Of a stretch of DNA of 64,000 bases, positions 57,857 to 64,000 are shown one piece after another; position 1 is the first letter of the stretch, and every line of letters begins with the position of its first letter. The notes under the pieces were generated by a model that was given only the letters and a program-made list of their open reading frames with translations, searched no databases and was not told the DNA's origin. Where the stretch lies: NCBI GenBank assembly GCA_002325375.1, contig DCRZ01000003.1:1-64000 (forward strand), in the 5' to 3' direction. This stretch comes from Rhodospirillaceae bacterium UBA1479. GTDB lineage: Bacteria > Pseudomonadota > Alphaproteobacteria > Rhodospirillales > Casp-alpha2. Position numbers and translations under genes: made by a program.

Positions 57857-59806
57857 CTAGTCGGCGTGTTTCTTTGGCTTCTTGCGCTTTAAAGGCGCAT
57901 CACCGGCCGACTTGGGGCCGCCAGGGGCTTGGCCCCGATGAGGCTTCTTTACCTTGTACGACGTCTTCCCCTTGGCCTTCTTACCGGCGCCGTCCCAGGG
58001 CTTGTCTCCCCGGGGCTTTTGCGGACGGTCGGCGGGCGGCGGGCGGTCGTCGTTCATGGCATCCGCCCGGGCGTCCTCGCGGCGTGAGAACTTTTTCTTC
58101 TTGGGCGCGTCGCCACGGGCGGCCGCCTGTGGGTTCCAGGCCGGCTTATCGCCCTGGTAGGTCTTGCCGCGCTGTTCGCGGCCACCGTCGGCCGGCATGT
58201 CCGGCAGACCGTCGACCCGCGCCACGCGGATGGTCTTTTCCATGGTCATGTCGGAACCCAGTTCCTCGACGAAGCGCTCGGCGCTATCGGCGCTCAGTTC
58301 GACGAAGGTTTCCGTGTTGAAGATGCGGATGGCGCCGATTTCGCGCTTGGTCATATGACCGGCGCGGCACAGCATGGGCAGCAGCCAACGCGGTTCGGCA
58401 TTCTGTTTATGGCCGACGGAAAGAGAGAACCACACCCCGCCCTTGAAGGCGTCGCGGCGGCTTTCCTTGCGCTCCGCCGAGCGGTCGGACGGGCCCGTAT
58501 CCAGCAGTTCCTCCGGCGCCGACATGCCGGCCATCTGCTGACGCAGGAAGGCGCCGGCGATCTGCTCGGCGCTATAGCGGCTGAGAAGTTCGGTTGCGAA
58601 TGCCTGCTCCTCGTCGTTCAGGGGCTCACTCAGGACCGGGTCCGTCAGAATACGTTCGCGGTCGCGGGCCAGGATTTCATCGGCCGACGGCGCCTTGGCC
58701 CAGGTCGCCTCGACATTGGCGCTGTCCAGCAGGCGTTCCGTGCGGTAGCGCAGATTGTGCGGCACGATCAGGGCACAGACACCCTTGCGCCCGGCCCGGC
58801 CCGTGCGGCCGCTTCGGTGCAGCAGGGTTTCCCGGGTCTTCGGGATGTCGGCATGGATCACCAGTTCCAGATCGGGCAGGTCGATGCCGCGCGCCGCCAC
58901 GTCAGTGGCGATGCAGACTTTGGCCCGGCCGTCGCGCATGGCCTGGAGTGCGTGGGTGCGTTCGTTCTGGCTCAGCTCTCCCGACAAGGCGACGACGGCG
59001 AAGCCCCGGTTGGCGAAGCGGCTGGTCATGTGGTTGACCGTGGCGCGAGTCGCGCAGAACACCAGGGCGCTTTTCGCGTCGTAATAGCGCAGCAGGTTGA
59101 TGATGGCGTTTTCCCGGTCGTTGGGGGCCACGGCCAGGGCGCGGTATTCGATGTCGAGGTGCTGTTTCTGCTCCTCCGTCGTCGCGACCCGCACGGCGTT
59201 GCGCTGATAACGCTTTGCCAGGGTCGCGATGCTGCGCGGCACGGTGGCGGAAAACATCAGGGTGCGGCGGTCCGCGGGGGCCGAGTCGAGGATGAATTCA
59301 AGATCTTCGCGGAAGCCCAGGTCGAGCATCTCGTCGGCCTCGTCCAGCACCACGGCACGCAGGCTGGAAACATTGAGCGATCCGCGTTCGATATGATCGC
59401 GCAGACGCCCCGGCGTGCCGACGACGATATGCGCCCCCTTGTTGAGAGCCCGGCGTTCGCCGCCCATGTCCATGCCGCCGATGCAGGAGGCAGAAACCGC
59501 CCCCGTCATTTCGTACAGCCAATCCAGTTCGCGTTTGACCTGAAGCGCCAATTCCCGCGTCGGCGCCACGACCAGGGCCAGCGGTTCCCGCGCGCGCTCG
59601 AAACGCTCGGCCCCCGCCAACAGGGTCGGCGCCAACGCCAGGCCAAAGGCCACGGTCTTGCCCGACCCGGTCTGGGCCGAGACCAGAACATCCGCATCTC
59701 GAAGCTCCGGTGCGAGGATCGCGGTCTGCACGGGGGTCAGGACGGTATAGCCGCGTTTGGTCAACGCCTGGCCAAGCGCCATCGCGACGCCGTCGAATTC
59801 TGTCAT
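57857..59806 (-). CDS. DEAD-box RNA helicase, DeaD/CsdA type
   Basis: A 649-residue RNA helicase. Q-motif near GYTVLTPVQTAIL, Walker A VSAQTGSGKT, APTRELALQV (Ia), VLDEADEMLDLG (II), MFSATVPRSI (III), and HRSGRTGRAGRKGV (VI). A DbpA-type RNA-binding domain lies near 470-540 (WLLPMLCRAGHMTKREIGAI, RIFNTETFVELSADSAERFV), and the last 90 residues are a disordered basic tail (KKKKFSRRED, KKAKGKTSYKVKKPHRG). DeaD-type enzymes help ribosome assembly, mainly in the cold. The start at 59806 was chosen by homology. Confidence 0.92.
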   Translation of the reverse strand: MTEFDGVAMALGQALTKRGYTVLTPVQTAILAPELRDADVLVSAQTGSGKTVAFGLALAPTLLAGAERFERAREPLALVVAPTRELALQVKRELDWLYEMTGAVSASCIGGMDMGGERRALNKGAHIVVGTPGRLRDHIERGSLNVSSLRAVVLDEADEMLDLGFREDLEFILDSAPADRRTLMFSATVPRSIATLAKRYQRNAVRVATTEEQKQHLDIEYRALAVAPNDRENAIINLLRYYDAKSALVFCATRATVNHMTSRFANRGFAVVALSGELSQNERTHALQAMRDGRAKVCIATDVAARGIDLPDLELVIHADIPKTRETLLHRSGRTGRAGRKGVCALIVPHNLRYRTERLLDSANVEATWAKAPSADEILARDRERILTDPVLSEPLNDEEQAFATELLSRYSAEQIAGAFLRQQMAGMSAPEELLDTGPSDRSAERKESRRDAFKGGVWFSLSVGHKQNAEPRWLLPMLCRAGHMTKREIGAIRIFNTETFVELSADSAERFVEELGSDMTMEKTIRVARVDGLPDMPADGGREQRGKTYQGDKPAWNPQAAARGDAPKKKKFSRREDARADAMNDDRPPPADRPQKPRGDKPWDGAGKKAKGKTSYKVKKPHRGQAPGGPKSAGDAPLKRKKPKKHAD

Positions 59807-59976
59807 GTCACATCTTTCGGAATGCGGGTTTCGTGCGCCCGGAAGCGGTTCACCACCTTCGGCGCACGCGCGCCGCCGCACAATGCGCGGCGATACATGC
59901 GTGTTGGCCCGTGTTGTAGTTAACGCGGAGGAGCCTGTAAAGCCTGGACCTTCGCTCTAGAGCAGGTTCCGGCACC

Positions 59977-60690
59977 CTAGCGCAGGTTGCGGTCGGCGGC
60001 GGCGATGGCCGCTCCGCCGGTCATGCCCGGCTCCAGCATGGCAACGCCCGTGCGCGCCTCCAGGAAAAGGCCCTGGGTCGTATGGGTGGCGCGCAGCGCC
60101 GCTTCGATCTCACCGGCCTTGCGCCGCGCCCCTTCGAGTCCGTCTTCCAGCACGACCATGGCGAAATCGTTGCCGCCCAGGCTGCCCATGACCATCGCCT
60201 GATGACTGTCCGATCCCAGCACGTCGCAGGTCAGGCATAGGGCCTGATCCAGCACCGCGATGCCGTGGGCCCGGCGGATATCATCGCCGTTGGCGAGATG
60301 AATCAGAATCAGCGCCGGCCGCGCCTCGATATGCCCCAGACGGTGGATCAGTTTTTCCATCTCGGCCATGACGCCCCGCCGGTTCAAGGCCGGCACCACC
60401 GGATGGCGGAACGCGTTCTCGCGCGCCGCGGCCAGTTCCTCCTGGGCATGGACAAGCTGGCGGCGCAGGGGTTCGATCTCGGACGCCATGCGTTCGATGG
60501 CATGCTGAGCCTCCGGCGACAGGCCTTCCATCGACAGAAGGCCCGACACGTTAATGGCCGGTTCCGAATGGCCGTTCTTGGCCTGCTCTTCGTGGTGCTC
60601 TTCTTTCTTACCGCCGCCCGGGCCGGCGCCGCCGCCGTGCCCTCCGCCAGGTCCTACCGGCTGGACGGGGATGGCATGGTTCACATCCAT
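59977..60690 (-). CDS. Degenerate GGDEF-domain protein with Gly/His-rich N-terminus
   Basis: A 237-residue cytoplasmic protein. The first 45 residues are rich in Gly, His and Glu; 55-95 form a coiled coil (LSPEAQHAIERMASEIEPLR, AQEELAAAREN). From 96 on comes a GGDEF-like fold: HPVVPALNRRGVMAEMEKLI matches the usual start, but the metal-binding Asp strand is ILIHLANGDDIRRAHG and the signature is GGNDF (172-176). It is therefore unlikely to make c-di-GMP and may be a scaffold. GGGAGACC precedes the ATG. Confidence 0.78.
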   Translation of the reverse strand: MDVNHAIPVQPVGPGGGHGGGAGPGGGKKEEHHEEQAKNGHSEPAINVSGLLSMEGLSPEAQHAIERMASEIEPLRRQLVHAQEELAAARENAFRHPVVPALNRRGVMAEMEKLIHRLGHIEARPALILIHLANGDDIRRAHGIAVLDQALCLTCDVLGSDSHQAMVMGSLGGNDFAMVVLEDGLEGARRKAGEIEAALRATHTTQGLFLEARTGVAMLEPGMTGGAAIAAADRNLR

Positions 60691-60723
60691 GGCCGGGTCT
60701 CCCTTCCAGGTCGCCGTTCTCGG

Positions 60724-60890
60724 CGAACAAACGGACTGCTGTCACATTAGATTACCTTTATATTGTTAATAAAGCCTTACGTTTCAAGGATATTTGAACC
60801 CTTGCGGTGACGGCGGCGGGCCATATAATGACGCGCTTCCCGTCACCCGAAGGCCACCGATGCGGCCTTCACCGGAAGCGAGGTCTCAAC
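60724..60890. other. Divergent promoter region for purE
   Basis: AT-rich patch ATTACCTTTATATTGTTAATAA (starting near 60751, read in parts) lies between the GGDEF-like gene and purE and probably holds both promoters. No PurR-box or riboswitch is recognised. Confidence 0.4.
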
Positions 60891-61406
60891 ATGCCGCAAT
60901 CGGCCGCCGACACACCCCTGGTCGGCATCATCATGGGCAGTCAATCGGACTGGGACACCATGCGCCATGCGGCGGATGTGCTGGCCGAACTCGGCGTCCC
61001 GCACGAGACCCGCATCGTTTCCGCCCACCGCACCCCCGATCGCCTGTACGACTACGCCAAGGCGGCGCGCGGCCGTGGCCTCAAGGCGATCATCGCCGGC
61101 GCCGGGGGGGCCGCCCACCTGCCCGGCATGGCGGCGGCACTGACGCCGCTGCCCGTGTTCGGCGTGCCGGTGGAAAGCAAGGCCCTGAAGGGCATGGATT
61201 CACTGCTGTCGATCGTGCAGATGCCGGGCGGCGTACCCGTCGGCACCCTGGCCGTCGGCAAACCGGGGGCCAAGAACGCGGGCCTGCTGGCGGCCGCCGT
61301 GATCGCGCTGATGGACGACGGCGTCGCCGCAGCGCTCGACGATTTCCGCGCCAAGCAGACGGCCTCCGTCGCCGACGTCCCCATGGACGATCCCAAAGGT
61401 TCCTGA
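60891..61406 (+). CDS. purE: 5-(carboxyamino)imidazole ribonucleotide mutase
   Basis: A 171-residue class I PurE, which converts N5-CAIR to CAIR in purine synthesis. VGIIMGSQSDWDTMRHAADV, RIVSAHRTPDRLYDYA (catalytic His) and IIAGAGGAAHLPGMAAALT are diagnostic; LLSIVQMPGGVPVGTLAVG follows. The start at 60891 has GAGGT nine bases upstream; the longer frame has no support. purK begins one base after its stop, the usual purEK operon. Confidence 0.97.
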   Translation: MPQSAADTPLVGIIMGSQSDWDTMRHAADVLAELGVPHETRIVSAHRTPDRLYDYAKAARGRGLKAIIAGAGGAAHLPGMAAALTPLPVFGVPVESKALKGMDSLLSIVQMPGGVPVGTLAVGKPGAKNAGLLAAAVIALMDDGVAAALDDFRAKQTASVADVPMDDPKGS

Positions 61407-61407
61407 C

Positions 61408-62508
61408 ATGGCCCCCCGTTCCGTTCACCCGCTGCCTCCCGGCAGCACCATCGGCATTATGGGCGGCGGCCAGCTCGGCCGCATGACGGCCCTGGCGGCG
61501 GCCCGGCTCGGCTACAAATCCCATATCTTCTCGCCGGAAGACGATTCCCCCGGCATCCAGGTCTCGGCGGCGGCGACCATCGCCGATTATCAGGACCGCA
61601 CGGCCCTGCAATCCTTCGCCGAAGCCGTCGACGTGGTGACCTTCGAGTTCGAGAACGTGCCGGCGGACAGCGCCGCCTTCCTTGCCGACCACGCCCTGGT
61701 CCGGCCCGGCCCGCAATGCCTGGCCATTGCCCAGGACCGCCTGCTGGAAAAGGAATTCATTAACAAGACGGCGCCGACCACGCCTTATCGACGGGTCACC
61801 TCCGCCGAGGATTTGGCCAAGGCCGCCGACGAGATCGGCCGCCCGGCCGTGCTCAAGACCTCGCGCATGGGATACGACGGCAAGGGCCAGGTGCTGATCG
61901 CCCCCGATTGCGATTACGCCGCCGCCTGGGCGGAAATGGGCGCCGAGATCGGCATCCTGGAAGCCTTTGTCGATCTGGACTGCGAGATTTCGGTGATCAC
62001 CGCCCGCTCCCCCCACGGCGGCTGGGCGACCTATCCGGCGGTTGAGAACCGCCACGTCAATCACATCCTGGACACCACCATGGCCCCGGCCCGTCTGCCG
62101 GACGGCTTGGCCGATCAGGCCGTCGCCATCGCCCACGATTTGGCCGAAGCGCTGGACCTTGTCGGTCTGCTGGCGGTCGAGATGTTCGTGACCCGGGATC
62201 AGCGCATCCTGGTCAACGAAATGGCCCCCCGCCCCCATAATTCCGGCCATTGGACCATGGATGCCTGCGCCACCAGCCAGTTCGAGCAACTGGTGCGCGC
62301 GGTCTGCGGCCTGCCGCTGGGCTCCGTCGACTGCCACCACGACGCGGTCATGAAGAACCTGATCGGCGACGCCGTGAACGGCTGGCCCGACCTTTTGGCC
62401 GATCCGGGCGCCCGCCTGCATCTTTATGGCAAAGCCGAAGCCCGGCCGGGCCGCAAGATGGGCCACGTCAACCGACTGTACCCCAAGGGCAAGCTGCCCA
62501 ACGGGTGA
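61408..62508 (+). CDS. purK: 5-(carboxyamino)imidazole ribonucleotide synthase
   Basis: A 366-residue ATP-grasp ligase that carboxylates AIR with bicarbonate. IGIMGGGQLGRMTALAAARL at the N-terminus, VVTFEFENVPADSAAFL, the ATP-grasp loop KTSRMGYDGKGQVL and FVTRDQRILVNEMAPRPHNSGH are clear. It has one base between its ATG and the purE stop. Its end converges on the unknown gene at 62.5-63.4 kb with 16 bases between. Confidence 0.97.
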   Translation: MAPRSVHPLPPGSTIGIMGGGQLGRMTALAAARLGYKSHIFSPEDDSPGIQVSAAATIADYQDRTALQSFAEAVDVVTFEFENVPADSAAFLADHALVRPGPQCLAIAQDRLLEKEFINKTAPTTPYRRVTSAEDLAKAADEIGRPAVLKTSRMGYDGKGQVLIAPDCDYAAAWAEMGAEIGILEAFVDLDCEISVITARSPHGGWATYPAVENRHVNHILDTTMAPARLPDGLADQAVAIAHDLAEALDLVGLLAVEMFVTRDQRILVNEMAPRPHNSGHWTMDACATSQFEQLVRAVCGLPLGSVDCHHDAVMKNLIGDAVNGWPDLLADPGARLHLYGKAEARPGRKMGHVNRLYPKGKLPNG

Positions 62509-62524
62509 CGGAGGAATCCCGGGA

Positions 62525-63388
62525 TCAGGCCGTGCCGGCCAGATCGTCCAGAGTGATGCGGCGCATCCGGTAGGCTTCCAGCAATTCGATCTCGACCGCG
62601 ACGGAACGGCCCAGTTCGGCCAGCACCGTGTTCTTGACGAAGCGCTTCAGGTCCTCGGTCTGGCCGGGGAACACCAGGATATTGGTCAGCAACTCGCGCC
62701 GCACCAGGGGCGGAAACACCAGCAATTCACCGACCAGCAACTGCTTGACCGCCGACGGGATGCGCAGGCTGCCGAACAGACGGTCGAGGCAGAAGCTGTA
62801 GATGCCGAAATCCAGGCGTCCGGCAACATTGGCGGTGAAATCCTTGAATTCCTCGACGAAAGCCGCGGGCGTCATGGCGCCGTCCATCATGCGCCGGACA
62901 TGGTCGAGGAATTCACGATAGCGTGCCCGGGCCGGGCTCAACTGATCGTTCAGTTCGGCCTCGATGGACTTGATCTCGGCCTCGCGGAAGCCCTTTTCCA
63001 GCAAGGTATGGGCGCTGTCGCGCACCCGCTCGTCCAGGGCCTGTTCCTCGATCAGCGAGAACAGCCGTTCATAGCTGTCGCGGTCGCGCTTTTTCTTCAG
63101 TTTCTTGGCCAACTGGCCGAGGGGCAGGATCGCCGCCTGGGCGACCAGTTTGTCACGGGAATAGATTGCCGCCATGGCGGCCGCGTCGGGGGGGATCGCG
63201 ATGTTGCGCGCGAAATCCTCGGTAATGACGAAGCGATGGCCGTCGACGACGGTCAGGTAGCGATTAAGCTTGCAGCATTCCAGGAAGTGATTGGCCAGAT
63301 TGACCGGCGCGACGGCGGCTTCCTGACGATAGGTCCGGCCGTTGGCCGGAGTGGCGGCGGCGGTTGTACCGGTTTGCGCAGCGCTCAC
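62525..63388 (-). CDS. Conserved protein of unknown function
   Basis: A 287-residue soluble, mainly helical protein I cannot assign. Features: a low-complexity start of about 20 residues; VNLANHFLECCKLNRYLTVV; a basic helix LGQLAKKLKKKRDRDSYERL; RVRDSAHTLLEKGFREAEIK; a tryptophan-free aromatic stretch LDFGIYSFCLDRLFGSLRI; and EIELLEAYRMRRITLDDL. No nucleotide-binding or catalytic signature is visible. GTG start with AAGGAGAC eight bases upstream. It is 115 bases from the COQ9 gene on the same strand. Confidence 0.75.
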   Translation of the reverse strand: MSAAQTGTTAAATPANGRTYRQEAAVAPVNLANHFLECCKLNRYLTVVDGHRFVITEDFARNIAIPPDAAAMAAIYSRDKLVAQAAILPLGQLAKKLKKKRDRDSYERLFSLIEEQALDERVRDSAHTLLEKGFREAEIKSIEAELNDQLSPARARYREFLDHVRRMMDGAMTPAAFVEEFKDFTANVAGRLDFGIYSFCLDRLFGSLRIPSAVKQLLVGELLVFPPLVRRELLTNILVFPGQTEDLKRFVKNTVLAELGRSVAVEIELLEAYRMRRITLDDLAGTA

Positions 63389-63503
63389 GGTCCGCGTCTC
63401 CTTTTGCTCAAGACCCCATCAATCCCTGGGCAAAGCATAACCGACTGCGGCGCCGCCTGAAAGGTTTCCATAATGCGGGAAATTCAGCCCCGGCAGGGCC
63501 GCG

Positions 63504-64000
63504 TCAGGCCACCGGTCCGGGCCGGTGACGGTTGGTGGCCGCCTTCAGACGCTTGAGGAAGCCCAACGGCGACGGCAGACGGCCGAGCGCCTGTTCCGCC
63601 TTGGCTTTGTACATGGGAATCTTCAGGACATCGGCCAAACGCCGGTCCAGATAACCCCAAGTGTCGGCGAAACCGTCCGAGGAATCGGACAGCCAATACA
63701 GAATGGTCGAGGTATAGACCGGGGCCAGCAGCCCCCGCTTGGTATAATGGTTGAAATCCGCCGCCCGGTCGCCGGCCGCGTGCCAGATATGATCGCAGGT
63801 GCGCCAGGTCATACGCGCCGCCAGGGGCGCGTTCTGCGGCATCGCCAGGAACGACAACAGCCGTCGCATGGCCTCGCGGTAGGGCGCGTTCATTTCCAGC
63901 CGCAGGCGCACGCCCAGAGCCACCCGTTCCCGCACCTTGAGGGCATCCAGGTCGACCTTCGCCAGTTCCGACAGCATGCGCCGGTCGGACCAGTCGGCGA
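63504..64000 (-). CDS. COQ9-family ubiquinone biosynthesis protein, partial
   Basis: The C-terminal 165 residues of a COQ9 protein; the frame runs off the right end (ADWSDRR continues upstream of the Met at 63977). IRERVALGVR-like KVRERVALGVRLRLE, WHAAGDRAADFNHYTKRGLLAPVYTSTILYWL and FLDRRLADVLKI-like WGYLDRRLADVLKIP are hallmarks. COQ9 binds polyisoprenoid lipid and presents it to COQ7 in ubiquinone synthesis. The N-terminus lies outside the window. Confidence 0.88.
   Translation of the reverse strand, partial: ADWSDRRMLSELAKVDLDALKVRERVALGVRLRLEMNAPYREAMRRLLSFLAMPQNAPLAARMTWRTCDHIWHAAGDRAADFNHYTKRGLLAPVYTSTILYWLSDSSDGFADTWGYLDRRLADVLKIPMYKAKAEQALGRLPSPLGFLKRLKAATNRHRPGPVA

Overview
The window is a continuous piece of a high-GC alphaproteobacterial chromosome, most likely from the Rhodospirillales (Rhodospirillaceae-like). 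The basis is gene content and order: an intact tolQ-tolR-tolA-tolB-pal-cpoB block joined to ybgC-ruvB-ruvA-ruvC-yebC on one side and tilS-ftsH-folP-glmM on the other; a zapA/fau locus with a 6S RNA between them; and alphaproteobacterial markers such as the TrcR (DUF1013) regulator, a DUF1192 protein, a COQ9 protein, frataxin and a zinc-free L31. I see no tRNA, rRNA, insertion sequence, prophage, CRISPR array or recognisable defence island. This is mostly core genome with a few accessory catabolic clusters.

Layout. 0.4-9.6 kb: a PrpF-type isomerase, GreB, two GNAT acetyltransferases, a TPR/SPOR lipoprotein, a tartrate/D-malate dehydrogenase next to a PLP ammonia-lyase, and a divergent MocR regulator with repeated operator-like boxes. 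8.8-24.3 kb: one long leftward block, yebC-ruvC-ruvA-ruvB-ybgC-tolQ-tolR-tolA-tolB-pal-cpoB-tilS-ftsH-folP-glmM-thiD, covering Holliday-junction resolution, envelope constriction, tRNA modification, proteolysis, folate and peptidoglycan precursors. 24.5-30.7 kb: a YmdB phosphodiesterase, fau, 6S RNA, zapA and a coiled-coil partner facing gap, a small conserved protein, thiE, efp and an inositol-monophosphatase-family gene. 30.8-34.4 kb: a three-gene envelope set (OmpA-like, MotA/TolQ-like, MotB/OmpA-like) that looks like a further ion-driven cell-wall complex besides Tol-Pal.

34.4-42.8 kb: an MFS transporter, cyaY, rpmE, a membrane class III nucleotide cyclase behind a structured leader, a small heat-shock protein behind a candidate ROSE thermometer, two tandem thioesterases, a candidate sRNA, DUF1192, a quinone oxidoreductase and trcR. 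42.8-53.7 kb: acyl-CoA catabolism (crotonase, VOC protein and class III CoA-transferase with a divergent GntR/FCD regulator; an aminotransferase, a succinate-semialdehyde-type dehydrogenase, PrpE and a second acyl-CoA synthetase), ending in one AT-richer orphan. 53.8-64.0 kb: pfkA between two DUF465 genes, a periplasmic glutathione peroxidase, a SulP transporter, a DEAD-box helicase, a degenerate GGDEF protein, purE-purK, an unrecognised conserved protein and a COQ9 gene cut by the window edge.

No wholly new multi-gene system is proven. The best leads are RNA elements (ROSE-like thermometer with a sigma-32-like promoter, the cyclase leader, a minus-strand sRNA), the third MotA/OmpA-type complex, and the CoA-transferase/VOC/crotonase cluster, whose crotonase lacks one canonical catalytic glutamate. 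All calls come from reading the sequence; no database search was run.
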